NCBI GenBank assembly: GCA_031119205.1
Contig: JAVHYF010000002.1
Span: forward strand, 179,755-234,573
Direction of reading: 5' to 3'
DNA length: 54,819 nucleotides
DNA from: Moraxellaceae bacterium
GTDB lineage: Bacteria > Pseudomonadota > Gammaproteobacteria > Burkholderiales > Rhodocyclaceae
In this document: positions 37,928 through 47,186 of the stretch, in pieces
Layout of the letters: each line of letters opens with the position of its first letter
Numbering within the stretch: the stretch's first letter is position 1
Position numbers and translations under genes: made by a program
Notes under the pieces: generated by a model
What the model was told of the DNA's origin: nothing
What the model saw: the letters and a program-made list of their open reading frames with translations, nothing else
The model's database searches: none

Positions 37928-39778
37928 TTACTTCGGCTGGTAGCGCAGGGTCAGCAGCCAGTTGATGCCGGGCTGGTTGTACCACTGCACCGTCTCGTAC
38001 TGCTTGTCGAGCACGTTGCCCACCTTGCCCTGCACGCGCCAGTCACGGGCCAGCTGGTATTCGCCACGCAGGTCCAGCAGTGCGAAGCCGCCCAGCTTCT
38101 TGCTGTTGGCGAGGTCATCGTAACGCTTGCCTTCGCCAGACAGGGTGGTGCCGAAACGCCAGGCGCCCCAGATGTAGTCGAAGTCTACGCGACCGGTCAC
38201 TTGCGAGCGACGCGGCAGCACGTTGCCCTCGTTGGCACCACTGCTGCGGTTCTCCGGATCCAGCCAGGTCAGGCTGCCACCGAGCTCGGCATTGCCGAAG
38301 CGGGTGGACGCAGTGGTCTCGATACCGACGATGCGTGCCTTGTCGATGTTGGCCGGCATGAAGCTGGCATCGTTGCCGATCAGATCCTTGATATCGGTGC
38401 GGAACACATGTGCGCCCCAGCGCGTCTGCTCCAGCTTGCCGTCCAGACCCAGCTCGAAACTCTTCGACGATTCCGGCCGCAGGTTTGCGTTGCCGAAACC
38501 GGGGAAGTACAGCTCGTTGAAGGTCGGCGCCTTGAAAGCGGTTCCGTAGCTGGCGGTCACGCGCAGCGACTCCAGCAGGCCCCAACCCCAGGCGAGACCA
38601 CCGGTGTTCTTCGCCCCATACTGGGAGTTGTCATCCCGGCGCAAGCTGGCTTGCAGACCGTGGCGGCCGTAGTCCCCCTGCCATTGGCCGAATACACCGG
38701 TGTTGTCGCGTGACTGCACTGCATATGCGGTGGTGCTACCCACGTTGTCACGCTGGTTGTCGAGCCCCAGGGTCAGTACGCTGTGCTTGCCAAGGGTGAA
38801 ATCGTTCTGAAGCGTCGAGGTCGCGCGCCGGGTATCGAAGCGGGTGCGATACGCACCGTTGTAGTAATTGCGGTTGTTGGTCTCGGTAGAGCCCGTGCTG
38901 GCAGACAACTTCCAGTAATCCGTAAACGCACTACTGAATCGGGCTCCCATTGCCGTTTCGCGGTTCTCGGCAGAGTTCTGGGAGCTGCCATCGAATTCGG
39001 TCGTCCCCTCTCCACTCAGGATGTTCGCCTCCAGCTCGAAACGCTCGGCGAACCGCACGCCACCGCGCGCGCTCACCGAAGTGTTGCGGTACGCGTCTTC
39101 GTCCGGCTCGGTCACAAAGCACCCGGCACCCGGTCGCCCCTTGCAGGCATTGAAACCGGACGTGTGCTGCTTGGCCACGTTGAGGCTGAACCATTTGTCA
39201 GCATCGCCACCGGAGACGCCAGCACTGGCCTGATAGGTGTTGTCGTTGCCGCCGGCCAGCGCCGCATTGAAGCGGGGCTCACCATTGCCGCGACGGGTAA
39301 ATATCTGGATCACGCCGCCGATGGCCTCGGAGCCGTACAGGCTGGAACGCGGGCCGCGCACGATCTCGATACGGTCGATCTGTTCCACCGGCAGATCCTG
39401 CCAGTTGAAGCCACCGCTGGTGGCCGAACCCGCCTTCAAACCGTCGATCAACACCAGGGTGTGGTCGGATTCGGTACCGCGCAGGAACAACGAGGTGTTC
39501 TTGCCAGCGCCACCGTTTGCCGCGAAGGAAACGCCGGGCAGGCCGCGCAGCAGTTCCGGCACCGACGTGGCCTGGCTGCGCTCGATGTCCGCGCGGCGCA
39601 GCACCGTCACCGGCGCTAGGGTGTCATCCACAGTGCGGGCGGTGCGGGTGGCGGTCACCACCACCGGGGCAAGTTGTTGCTCGCCGGCTGCCTGGGCGGC
39701 GGGTTGCGACTGTGCATGGACGAGTGGAGACAGGGCCGCAGCAATGGCGGCCGCGAGAGCGGTCTTGGAAATGGACAT
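37928..39778 (-). CDS. btuB: TonB-dependent vitamin B12 outer-membrane receptor BtuB
   Basis: Outer-membrane porin-like receptor of 616 residues that imports cobalamin with TonB energy. It has a signal peptide (to about residue 22, ALSPLVHAQ), a TonB-box region APVVVTATR, and a plug domain with VPELLRGLPGVSFAANGGAGKNTSLFLRGTESDHTLVLIDGLKAG and IEIVRGPRSSLYGSEAIGGVIQIFTRRG. The rest is beta-barrel ending WLLTLRYQPK with a C-terminal aromatic/Lys end. The start at 39778 matches the signal peptide. It is the first gene of the operon, under the cobalamin riboswitch. Confidence 0.95.
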   Translation of the reverse strand: MSISKTALAAAIAAALSPLVHAQSQPAAQAAGEQQLAPVVVTATRTARTVDDTLAPVTVLRRADIERSQATSVPELLRGLPGVSFAANGGAGKNTSLFLRGTESDHTLVLIDGLKAGSATSGGFNWQDLPVEQIDRIEIVRGPRSSLYGSEAIGGVIQIFTRRGNGEPRFNAALAGGNDNTYQASAGVSGGDADKWFSLNVAKQHTSGFNACKGRPGAGCFVTEPDEDAYRNTSVSARGGVRFAERFELEANILSGEGTTEFDGSSQNSAENRETAMGARFSSAFTDYWKLSASTGSTETNNRNYYNGAYRTRFDTRRATSTLQNDFTLGKHSVLTLGLDNQRDNVGSTTAYAVQSRDNTGVFGQWQGDYGRHGLQASLRRDDNSQYGAKNTGGLAWGWGLLESLRVTASYGTAFKAPTFNELYFPGFGNANLRPESSKSFELGLDGKLEQTRWGAHVFRTDIKDLIGNDASFMPANIDKARIVGIETTASTRFGNAELGGSLTWLDPENRSSGANEGNVLPRRSQVTGRVDFDYIWGAWRFGTTLSGEGKRYDDLANSKKLGGFALLDLRGEYQLARDWRVQGKVGNVLDKQYETVQWYNQPGINWLLTLRYQPK

Positions 39779-39917
39779 GAGAGAGGACTTCCCGTCAGCC
39801 TCCGCAGCGTCCCCGCAGCGGAAGCGGTTTCTAATACCAGTCGGGAGGTATGGACGGAACGGTCGCCGGCAGGACGGGATCGTCCGGCCGCACACCCCGC
39901 AGCCTGATCACTTGTGT

Positions 39918-40185
39918 CCCGGGCCGGTATCCGGGCTCACGAGTCGATGCGGCATGCAGACATGCCAGCACCAGCCGACCACCGCCTTCCCGAAGCAATG
40001 CTTCAGTGGCATCGAGCGCAGTGCGGTCGCGGCACCCGATGGGGTGTCGCAGACATTGCGCCGGGGTCGGCCCTCGCTTACCGTTGCGGGGGCAGCACAG
40101 GCTTTGCGGCGTCCGGACAGCCCGGACCATACGCGCACCTGTTTCCCGTTTAACCCTGACTGTCATCAACAGGCAGGGCACCTGG
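39918..40185 (-). promoter_or_regulatory. Cobalamin riboswitch upstream of btuB
   Basis: Read on the minus strand, the conserved parts come in the right order: GGTGCC at 40177-40182, GTTAAACGGGAAAC at 40141-40154, CTGTGCTGCCCCCGCAACGGTAA around 40075-40100, GCCACTG (about 40006-40012), GGGAAGG (about 39987-39993), and the B12 box GAGCCCGGATACCGGCC at 39922-39938. After it, 140 bp lead to btuB, with a hairpin (about 39795-39825) near the ribosome-binding region, so translational control is plausible. No terminator run is seen. It should turn down btuB and the uptake and salvage genes when adenosylcobalamin is high. Confidence 0.95.
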
Positions 40186-40297
40186 AACGCGCTTCGGCAA
40201 GAGTGTCGGAACTGAATCTTGACCTTGCCGGAGCGGGCTGCGATGGTATCACGCCCTCTTCCCTGCCCCACCGTGGCACCGACCTCCCGGAAGCTTC

Positions 40298-40834
40298 ATG
40301 AACCCTACTTCCCAAGCCCGGCGAACCCTTGTCCTCGGCGGTGCCCGTTCCGGCAAAAGCAGCCATGCCCAGGCAGCGGTGATTGCCAGCGGCCTGCCGG
40401 TTACCCTCATCGTCACGGCCGAGATCCGCGACGCCGAGATGCAGGCGCGCGTCGACCGTCATCGTGCCGAACGCCCCGCCGACTGGACCGTCGTTGAGGC
40501 GTCCGACAGCCTGCCCGCTGCCCTGCGCGAGCATGTACAACCCGGCCGCGCAGTGCTCGTAGACTGCGTCACCCTGTGGCTGTCGCGCCTGCTCTGCGAT
40601 GCACCCGGCGAGCTGGAGGCGGGCTGCGAGGCGCTGCTCGGCGCCGTGCGTGAAACGCAAGGCATGCTGTGGCTGGTGTCCAATGAAGTAGGCTGGAGCC
40701 TGGTGCCGGAGCATCCACTGGGGCGCCGATTCCGCGACGAGCAGGGCCGCCTGAACCAGGGTCTCGCCAGCGTCTGCGACAGCGTTGTCCTGGTGGCAGC
40801 CGGCCTGCCGCTGTCGCTCAAGCAACCGGCATAA
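40298..40834 (+). CDS. cobU: Adenosylcobinamide kinase/guanylyltransferase CobU
   Basis: Bifunctional enzyme (CobU/CobP) that phosphorylates adenosylcobinamide and converts it to GDP-cobinamide. The 178 residues match the family. The P-loop is [14 protein letters not shown] near residue 14, with the [13 protein letters not shown] segment and the catalytic-region [11 protein letters not shown] and [31 protein letters not shown] at the C-terminal half. It is divergent from the btuB operon, 113 bp from the riboswitch start, and begins a plus-strand set cobU-cobT. No own riboswitch is visible on this strand. Confidence 0.94.
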   Translation: MNPTSQARRTLVLGGARSGKSSHAQAAVIASGLPVTLIVTAEIRDAEMQARVDRHRAERPADWTVVEASDSLPAALREHVQPGRAVLVDCVTLWLSRLLCDAPGELEAGCEALLGAVRETQGMLWLVSNEVGWSLVPEHPLGRRFRDEQGRLNQGLASVCDSVVLVAAGLPLSLKQPA

Positions 40835-40884
40835 TCCCCTGCCTTGAAGCAGCTCGCCTCCGCTCCCCGTCTCCACACAACAAT

Positions 40885-41937
40885 ATGGACCTGAACATCC
40901 TCCCGCTCGACCGCAGCCTCGCAGCAGCATTGCAAGCACGGATCGATTCGCGCACCAAGCCGACTGGCAGCCTCGGCCAGCTGGAAGCCATCGCCCTGCA
41001 AGCGGGGCTAATCTTCAGCACCATGACGCCGCAGCTGCGTGCTCCACGGGTGGTCGTGTTCGCAGGTGATCACGGCGCCGCGCTCGCCGGCGTGTCGGCG
41101 TACCCGCAGGCGGTCACGCAGCAGATGGTCATGAATTTCCTGCGCGGCGGCGCCGCCATCAACGTGCTTGCCCACCAGGCGGCGCTCGCGATGACGGTGG
41201 TGGACGCCGGCGTGGTCGGAGACTTCCCGGCGCCTCCGCGCGGCAGCGATGTCGAATGGGTCTCCGCCAAGATCGCGCCAGGTACCGAGAACTTCGTGGA
41301 GCGTGCTGCCATGAGCCGCAGCCAGTGCATCGCTGCCGTGGTGCGTGGTGCGGGACTCGTGCGCGGCTGGCATGCGGCGGGCTGTAACGCCATCGCTTTC
41401 GGCGAGATGGGCATCGGCAACACCGCCTCGGCCAGCCTGCTGACCCAGGCCATCACCGGCGCTCCGCTGGCCGACGTGGTGGGGCGCGGCACCGGCCTGG
41501 ACGACGCCGGCCTCGCCCGCAAGCGCGCCCTGCTGGCGAAAGCCCAGGCCCGCGTCGCCGGCCGCCAGATGGCGCCACTGGACCTGCTGGCCGAGTTCGG
41601 CGGCTATGAGATCGCCATGATGGTTGGCGGCTTCATCGCCGCCGCCCAGTCGCGCATGCTGGTCGTCGTCGACGGTTTCATCGTGACCGCCGCCCTGCTG
41701 GTCGCGCACGCCCTGTCGCCCAACGTGCGCGACTACTGCGTATTCGCACACCGCTCCGGCGAACCCGGCCACGCCGTGCAGCTGCGCCACCTCGGCGCAC
41801 CGGTACTGCTGGACGCCGGCATGCGCCTGGGTGAAGGCAGCGGCGCGGCCCTCGCTTTCCCCATCGTGCGGGCAGCGCTGGCGCTGATGAACGACATGGC
41901 CGGCTTCGCCGACGCCGGCGTCAGCGACCGCCTGTGA
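40885..41937 (+). CDS. cobT: Nicotinate-nucleotide-dimethylbenzimidazole phosphoribosyltransferase CobT
   Basis: Activates the lower ligand by making alpha-ribazole phosphate. The 350 residues match E. coli CobT (359). Motifs: [77 protein letters not shown], and the C-terminal [11 protein letters not shown] with the catalytic Glu. It lies 50 bp after cobU and converges on a membrane-protein gene 8 bp away. Which lower ligand is used is not encoded here; a DMB synthase gene (bluB) is not in the window. Confidence 0.95.
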   Translation: MDLNILPLDRSLAAALQARIDSRTKPTGSLGQLEAIALQAGLIFSTMTPQLRAPRVVVFAGDHGAALAGVSAYPQAVTQQMVMNFLRGGAAINVLAHQAALAMTVVDAGVVGDFPAPPRGSDVEWVSAKIAPGTENFVERAAMSRSQCIAAVVRGAGLVRGWHAAGCNAIAFGEMGIGNTASASLLTQAITGAPLADVVGRGTGLDDAGLARKRALLAKAQARVAGRQMAPLDLLAEFGGYEIAMMVGGFIAAAQSRMLVVVDGFIVTAALLVAHALSPNVRDYCVFAHRSGEPGHAVQLRHLGAPVLLDAGMRLGEGSGAALAFPIVRAALALMNDMAGFADAGVSDRL

Positions 41938-41945
41938 GCGCTGCT

Positions 41946-42602
41946 TCAGGCTGGACGCGACTGCCGCGAAGTGAAGTAATAGGCCGCCATGATGAGGAAC
42001 ACGAACGGGATACCCAGTTCGAACGTTTCCTCGAAAACGACAGCCTCGGAGGCCGGCCCCTGACTGATATGGATGCCGATATCGCCAAGCTTGCGGTCTA
42101 GGCCATCCAGCGATTGCGACAGCACGATCAACAGCAACGCAAGGCCCGTACCCGCGGACAAAGGCTCGGAGCGTTGCCGCAGACCAGTGACAAAAGCGCG
42201 CCAGTGATACCGGCAGAGGCGCCAGATCACATAGAGCGCTGCGGCAATCACGCAGCCACCGAGCAACTTCTGGTAGACCGGCACGATCGGGCTGAACAGG
42301 AACTTGCTGCTGAAGATGCCAAGCTGGGTGAAGCGCCGGTCGAAATCCAGCTCACGCAGGCCGAAGGCTATCGGTACCACGACCAGGTGGTGGTATCGAG
42401 ACAGGAAGGAGTTGTCGGCCTCCAGGAGCATGTAGAGGGTGCACGTGGTATAGGCCGCACAGGTCAGCAATTCGACCGGACCGTCCTCGCGGAGGAGGAC
42501 CTGCAGCAGGTCAGAATCGGCCAGCGACAACCCCAAGGCAAGCACCAGCATTGCGAATATCAAGGCCCCGTAACTCATCATGGCCTGTCTGGACGTGATC
42601 AT
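41946..42602 (-). CDS. Conserved membrane protein, function unknown
   Basis: Membrane protein of 218 residues with about five or six hydrophobic segments: one at about 10-27, a pair around 40-80, one near 108-122 (LLGGCVIAAALYVIWRL), one near 150-164 and one at 195-210. A soluble-looking stretch RELDFDRRFTQLGIFSSKFLFSPIVPVYQKLLG and the late EAVVFEETFELGIPFVFLIMAAYYF might hold functional residues. I do not recognise a named family with certainty. The start at 42602 is supported by AAAGGAG four bases upstream. It sits between cobT and cobS on the opposite strand and looks unrelated to cobalamin. Confidence 0.75.
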   Translation of the reverse strand: MITSRQAMMSYGALIFAMLVLALGLSLADSDLLQVLLREDGPVELLTCAAYTTCTLYMLLEADNSFLSRYHHLVVVPIAFGLRELDFDRRFTQLGIFSSKFLFSPIVPVYQKLLGGCVIAAALYVIWRLCRYHWRAFVTGLRQRSEPLSAGTGLALLLIVLSQSLDGLDRKLGDIGIHISQGPASEAVVFEETFELGIPFVFLIMAAYYFTSRQSRPA

Positions 42603-42774
42603 GCTGCTCCTTTCACCAACCGCTGCGCGCCGCTGATTCGACGTCACGGAACTGAAATGTTGGCCGGGAATATACTCCCGAAACGGGTTAAGGGCCGGCC
42701 ACCTTGACCGCGGCCCTGTCTGCTCCCGGCGCCGGTTTTCTTGACCCTTGGCAAGCGCGACCCATCTTCTCCGC

Positions 42775-43539
42775 ATGACCGAGCTCCACCGCTTCTTTCT
42801 CGCCCTCGGCTATTTCACCCGCTTGCCGATTCCCGCATCGACAGGCTGGCAACCCGAGGAACTCAACCGCGCGGCACGCTACTTCCCCTTGGTCGGCCTG
42901 CTGATCGGCGCCTTCGGGGCCGCCGTGCTCTGGCTCGGCGCACAACTGCTGCCATGGACGCTGGCCGTGCTGCTGTCGATGACAGCCACCATCCTGATGA
43001 CCGGCGCGTTCCATGAGGACGGGCTGGCGGACAGCGCAGATGGCTTCGGCGGCGGCTACACGCCGGAGCGCGTGCTGGCGATCATGAAGGATTCGCGCAT
43101 CGGCAGTTTCGGTGCCATTGCCCTGGTGCTCGCCCTGATCGGCAAGCATCAGACCCTCCTCGGCCTGGGACCGGCCGGAGCCTGTACGACGCTGCTCCTC
43201 ATGCACCCGGCATCGCGCTGGGTTGCCCTGCTCGTCATGACATGGCTGCCCTACCTGCGCAGCGATGACGCTGGCGCCCGGGCCAAGCCCGTCGCCGAGG
43301 GCATGGGGCGGACCGAACTCATCATCGGCAGCATCTGCGGCCTGTTGCCGCTGGCGATCTTCGGAATATGGGCACCGCTTGTGGCCGCCGGCGTCCTGGT
43401 CACCCTGCTGATAGTCACCTGGCTTGCCGTGCGCTACTTCCGCAGACGCATCGGCGGATACACGGGCGACTGCCTGGGCGCCACCCAGCAGGTGGCGGAA
43501 CTGGCCGGCTATCTCGCCTTGCTGGTGCTGAGCGGATGA
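42775..43539 (+). CDS. cobS: Adenosylcobinamide-GDP ribazoletransferase CobS
   Basis: Inner-membrane enzyme that joins GDP-cobinamide to alpha-ribazole, the last assembly step. The 254 residues match the family, and the diagnostic motif FHEDGLADSADGFGGG (an Asp-rich metal site) is near residue 80. Six or seven membrane helices follow, among them LLPWTLAVLLSMTATILMTG and CTTLLLMHPASRWVALLVMTWLPYL. I chose ATG 42775 (MTELHRFFLALGYFTRLPIP) because this is the family start; a TTG at 42748 is possible. Its stop overlaps the cobC start by four bases (ATGA). Confidence 0.94.
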   Translation: MTELHRFFLALGYFTRLPIPASTGWQPEELNRAARYFPLVGLLIGAFGAAVLWLGAQLLPWTLAVLLSMTATILMTGAFHEDGLADSADGFGGGYTPERVLAIMKDSRIGSFGAIALVLALIGKHQTLLGLGPAGACTTLLLMHPASRWVALLVMTWLPYLRSDDAGARAKPVAEGMGRTELIIGSICGLLPLAIFGIWAPLVAAGVLVTLLIVTWLAVRYFRRRIGGYTGDCLGATQQVAELAGYLALLVLSG

Positions 43540-44084
43540 CCCGCATACTGCAATTCGTCCGGCACCCTCCCACCGTGCCCCCCGTCGGCGTCTGCTATGG
43601 CCGGAGCGATGTCGCGCTGGCCGACGACGTAAACGCCCATGCCGAGCGGCTACGCCCTTCGCTGCACCCCGGCACACGCATCCTCAGCAGTCCGCTCTCG
43701 CGGTGCCGGCAGCTCGCTGAAGCCATCGGCCCACACGCCTGTGACGACCGCCTGATGGAGATCGACTTCGGCGACTGGGAACTGCTCCGGTTCGATGCCA
43801 TCGGTCGCGACGCGCTCGACACCTGGGCGGCCGATCCACTGCATTTCCGCCCTCCTGGCGGGGAGAGCGTGTCCGACATGAGCAAGCGCGTCATCGCCGC
43901 GCTGCAGGACGCCCTTCACGTCGGCAGTGGGCCATTGCTGATCGTCACCCATGGCGGTCCCCTGCGTGCAAGCCTGGGCCACCTCCTGACACTCTCCGCC
44001 GGTGCATGGACGCAGCTTCCCGTCCCGTACGCAACGCTCATACGCCTACAGCGCGATGGCTCCAGTTGGCGACGGCTTGATTGA
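43536..44084 (+). CDS. cobC: Alpha-ribazole phosphatase-like, histidine phosphatase family (CobC)
   Basis: Removes the phosphate from alpha-ribazole phosphate or cobalamin 5'-phosphate. The 182-residue protein belongs to the histidine phosphatase superfamily. The catalytic His is in LQFVRHPPTV, where the usual RHG is RHP. The second half of the active site is MEIDFGDWE and THGGPLRASLG with the second His. The CYGRSDVAL segment is typical of CobC homologues. Overlap with cobS supports the role. In E. coli the matching gene name is cobC; in Pseudomonas that name means another enzyme. Confidence 0.88.
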   Translation: MTRILQFVRHPPTVPPVGVCYGRSDVALADDVNAHAERLRPSLHPGTRILSSPLSRCRQLAEAIGPHACDDRLMEIDFGDWELLRFDAIGRDALDTWAADPLHFRPPGGESVSDMSKRVIAALQDALHVGSGPLLIVTHGGPLRASLGHLLTLSAGAWTQLPVPYATLIRLQRDGSSWRRLD

Positions 44085-44177
44085 TCGCCGCGGCTCCCGC
44101 GACGCCGCCGGCTCTGCCCGCTCGACACCCTGCGCCCCGCCCCTCACAATACCGGCCTCTCCGCTCCAGCGTTCGCC

Positions 44178-45047
44178 ATGAAAATCAGTGGTTTCACCTT
44201 CCTGCGCAATGGCAGCCTGCTCGGTTATCCCTACATCGAGAGCCTGAAAAGCCTGCTGCAGGTAGCCGACGAAGTGATCGTCGCAGTCGGCGAGAGCGTC
44301 GACGACACGCTTGAGCAAGTGCGCGCCATCGGTGACCCGCGCATCCGCATCATCGAGACGGTGTGGAACGAGTCCATGCAGGACCGCGGCTATGTCTATG
44401 CCCAGCAGAAGATGAGCGCACAGTTCTCCTGCACCGGCGACTGGGCTTTCTACCTGGAAGGCGACGAGGTGATCCACGAGGATGACGCGCCAAAGATCCG
44501 CGCCGCGCTGGAGCGTCACCTGAACAACCCGAAGGTCGAGGCGCTCGCCTTCGACTACCACCATTTCTACGGCGCGCCCAGCAAGGTGGCGCGCTCACCC
44601 GCCTGGTACCGCAAGGCCGTGCGCGTGATCCGCAACAGCGTGCGCAACTACTCGCCGGACGGGCTGTTTTTCGTCGTCATGGAGCACAACAAGATCGGCC
44701 GCTACCCGCGCGCCGCGCTGGCCGGCGTACCGATCTACCACTACGGCCACGTGCGCAAATCCGCCGCCATGCAGGAGAAGATCAATCAGGTGTCGCGCTA
44801 CTGGAAGCACACGCCCAAGCAACACAACTACGGTGCGATCGATCCGCAGACCGTGGTGCCGTTCGACGGCAGCCACCCGCAGGTGGTACAGGCCTGGCTG
44901 GCCGAAAATGCCGAGCCGCACTTCGAGCCCGACCCCGACCACACCCTGACTCGACGGGAACGCAAGCACCGCTGGGTCATGAAAGCGGAGCGCCTGCTGG
45001 GCGGCGCGGACTTCACGCGCAAGCACTACACCCTGGTACGCGACTGA
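44178..45047 (+). CDS. Glycosyltransferase, GT2-like
   Basis: Protein of 289 residues with a GT-A-like N-terminal half: KISGFTFLRNG, ADEVIVAVGESVDDTLEQVRAIGDPRIRIIETVWNESMQDRG, and the acidic motif FYLEGDEVIHEDD that may bind the nucleotide-sugar metal. The C-terminal half carries basic and His-rich stretches (YHYGHVRKSAAMQEKINQVSRYWKHTPKQH). No membrane segment is evident. It precedes an O-antigen-ligase-like gene by 23 bp, so it probably takes part in lipopolysaccharide core or O-antigen sugar transfer. Donor and acceptor are unknown. Confidence 0.75.
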   Translation: MKISGFTFLRNGSLLGYPYIESLKSLLQVADEVIVAVGESVDDTLEQVRAIGDPRIRIIETVWNESMQDRGYVYAQQKMSAQFSCTGDWAFYLEGDEVIHEDDAPKIRAALERHLNNPKVEALAFDYHHFYGAPSKVARSPAWYRKAVRVIRNSVRNYSPDGLFFVVMEHNKIGRYPRAALAGVPIYHYGHVRKSAAMQEKINQVSRYWKHTPKQHNYGAIDPQTVVPFDGSHPQVVQAWLAENAEPHFEPDPDHTLTRRERKHRWVMKAERLLGGADFTRKHYTLVRD

Positions 45048-45070
45048 GTCCCCGATCCGAGCCCCACTAC

Positions 45071-46357
45071 ATGCAAGCTGCCCACCCCGTCGAAGCCGCC
45101 CCCGAAAACATCGCATTGAGCAGAACCCAGCAAGCCGTTCTGGGATTCTGTGCAGCGGTAGCGGGCTTCGGCATCCCGGTCTCCACTGCGATGCAGAACA
45201 TCGGCACTGGACTGCTGCTCATGTGCCTGATCTGCATGGCGCCCCTGCGTCGCGAACTGCCACGCGTCCTTCGCGAGCCTTTTCCGATAGCCTGCCTGCT
45301 GCTCTATGCCTGGCTATGCCTCGCTACCTCCTGGGCCGACGTGCCCTGGGCGAACCGCCTGGAGATGCTGGAGAGAATGCGCATCTACCTTGTCGCTCCG
45401 GTCTTCATCGCTGCGTTGCGCAACCAGGCGGCCAGACAGATCGTGATTGCCAGCTTTGGCGTTGCCGCTCTGCTTTCAGCGTTGATTTCGCTGGGCCTGG
45501 GACTGACTGGCACACCGTGGCTGAACACCCAGCCTACGCTGGACAACTGGCCGGTGTTCCGTTCCCACACGTACCACGACCTTTTCATCGCCTGGACTGT
45601 GACGGGTCTCGTGGCGGCCTTGCTGTTCGACCACATCACCAAACCGAGGCATCGCTGGCTGACGATCCTGGTGATCGTGGTGGCGCTTATCGATGTTTAC
45701 TTCTTCGTGCGCGGACGCAGTGCGCAGGCGCTTTTCCCGCTCATGCTAGTCTGGGTTGGCCTGCGATGGCAGGCGCGCAAGGCGGTCCTGCCTGCCCTGT
45801 TACTGCTGTTCATTGCACTGCCGGGACTCTACTTCGGCTCCCATCAGATCCGGGGAGGCATCGATCGGGTCCAGGAAAACCTAGCTGACTACCGGCAGAA
45901 CAGGATCGACGGCAACAGCGTCGGCCTGCGCATCGAGTTCGCGACCAATACGCTGAAGATCATCGACCAGGCACCTTGGTTGGGACATGGCACAGGAAGT
46001 TTCCGGGCCAACTACGAGAACCTGACCGGCTTCACGAAGGAAACCAATCAGGAACGTGCCTCACACAATCCGCATAACGACTACCTGTGGCTCTGGAGCG
46101 AGGGCGGGCCGATGGCAGCCCTTCTGCTGGTCGGTGTGGGTGCAGCCTTCCTGTTCCAGATCCAGCGCCTGCCCAAATGGCAACGCCTGACCGGAGAGGC
46201 TGCGGTCCTCTCCATGCTGGCGGGAACCCTGTTCAATTCCTTCTTCACCGACAACGTCTCCGGCGTCGGCTTCATGGTCCTCGCCTGCGCCCTGCTCGGC
46301 GGACCGCTATGGCCCCGCACCCGCGAGCTGGCACCCGAGGGAGAGGCCCGCGCATGA
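45071..46357 (+). CDS. O-antigen ligase family protein (WaaL/Wzy_C)
   Basis: Polytopic membrane protein of 428 residues. About ten to twelve membrane helices are visible, with a large periplasmic loop between helices in the second half. The loop and the following segment hold WLGHGTGSFRANYENL and ASHNPHNDYLWLWSEGGPMAALLL, the Wzy_C hallmark with two nearby His (HNPHNDY). It probably joins O-antigen or another glycan to a lipid or core acceptor. Wzy polymerase or a glycan ligase for proteins is equally possible. It sits between two glycosyltransferases; the next gene overlaps it by four bases. Confidence 0.82.
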   Translation: MQAAHPVEAAPENIALSRTQQAVLGFCAAVAGFGIPVSTAMQNIGTGLLLMCLICMAPLRRELPRVLREPFPIACLLLYAWLCLATSWADVPWANRLEMLERMRIYLVAPVFIAALRNQAARQIVIASFGVAALLSALISLGLGLTGTPWLNTQPTLDNWPVFRSHTYHDLFIAWTVTGLVAALLFDHITKPRHRWLTILVIVVALIDVYFFVRGRSAQALFPLMLVWVGLRWQARKAVLPALLLLFIALPGLYFGSHQIRGGIDRVQENLADYRQNRIDGNSVGLRIEFATNTLKIIDQAPWLGHGTGSFRANYENLTGFTKETNQERASHNPHNDYLWLWSEGGPMAALLLVGVGAAFLFQIQRLPKWQRLTGEAAVLSMLAGTLFNSFFTDNVSGVGFMVLACALLGGPLWPRTRELAPEGEARA

Positions 46358-47169
46358 TCAGTGTCATCACCGCCGTTCACAATCAACTCGCGGTCAACCG
46401 CATCTTCTGGGAAAACCTGAAGCGCAACACCCGCTCACCCTTCGAGCTGATCATTGTCGACAACGCTTCGACCGATGACTCGGCCGCGTTCTTCGAATCC
46501 GTGGGTGCAACAGTAATCCGCAACAGGGAGAACTGGTCCTATCCGGTCAGCCAGAACCAGGGCATCGCGATTGCACGCCATGACTGGCTGGGTTTCCTGA
46601 ACAACGACATCATCGTATCGCCAGGCTGGGACGAACGACTGATGGCGAGCATGCAGGCCAACGAGCTGGAAGCGGCTACGGTGTGCGGCATCGAGCAGAT
46701 CGAGACAGCGGCCGCTACGCGACGCCTCAAGAAGCGCTGGAACGCCATCAAGAACACGCTTTCGCTGTTCTCGAAAAGCGAGGACAACCTGCGGCGCATG
46801 CACCGCTGGATGTATCCGGATTGGGCGGGCTTCTGCGCCGATCGTGCCGAGCGCTTCAAGGGACAGGTGAAGGAAGGCTTCGTCGGCAACACGGTGATGC
46901 TGCGTCGCTCCAGCTTCGACAAGATCGGACTGTGGGACGAACGCGTGCAGGCAGCGGACTTCGACCTGTACCTGCGCAGCAAGGCACGCAGCCTGTCGCA
47001 CAGAGACATCCGGCCCGTACACATCGCGCTGGACAGCTTCGTACATCACTACATCCGGCTGACCCTGAACGCGGGCTACCCACCCTTTGCCGATCTCGAC
47101 CAGCTGATCAGCCTGGAAGAGAAATGGCCCGCCGAGCAGCGGGCCTGGCTCAACGCACTCAACAAGTAG
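46354..47169 (+). CDS. GT2 family glycosyltransferase
   Basis: Glycosyltransferase of 271 residues. The GT-A start is MISVITAVHNQLAVNRIFWENL, followed by FELIIVDNASTDDSAAFFESVGATVIRNRENWSYPVSQNQGIAIARHDWLGFLNNDIIVSPGWDERL, with the NND motif for the divalent metal. A later segment VGNTVMLRRSSFDKIGLWDERVQAADFDLYLRSKA is the acceptor-binding end typical of rhamnosyltransferase-like GT2 enzymes. The start overlaps the ligase stop by four bases. It completes a three-gene glycan operon. Confidence 0.85.
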   Translation: MISVITAVHNQLAVNRIFWENLKRNTRSPFELIIVDNASTDDSAAFFESVGATVIRNRENWSYPVSQNQGIAIARHDWLGFLNNDIIVSPGWDERLMASMQANELEAATVCGIEQIETAAATRRLKKRWNAIKNTLSLFSKSEDNLRRMHRWMYPDWAGFCADRAERFKGQVKEGFVGNTVMLRRSSFDKIGLWDERVQAADFDLYLRSKARSLSHRDIRPVHIALDSFVHHYIRLTLNAGYPPFADLDQLISLEEKWPAEQRAWLNALNK

Positions 47170-47186
47170 GCGCCCGGCGCACGGTC

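Noticed and set aside
42661-42690. CGGGA-N6-TCCCG palindrome with TATACT upstream of cobS
   Set aside because: No -35 box fits at the right distance on the plus strand, so I do not call a promoter or operator.
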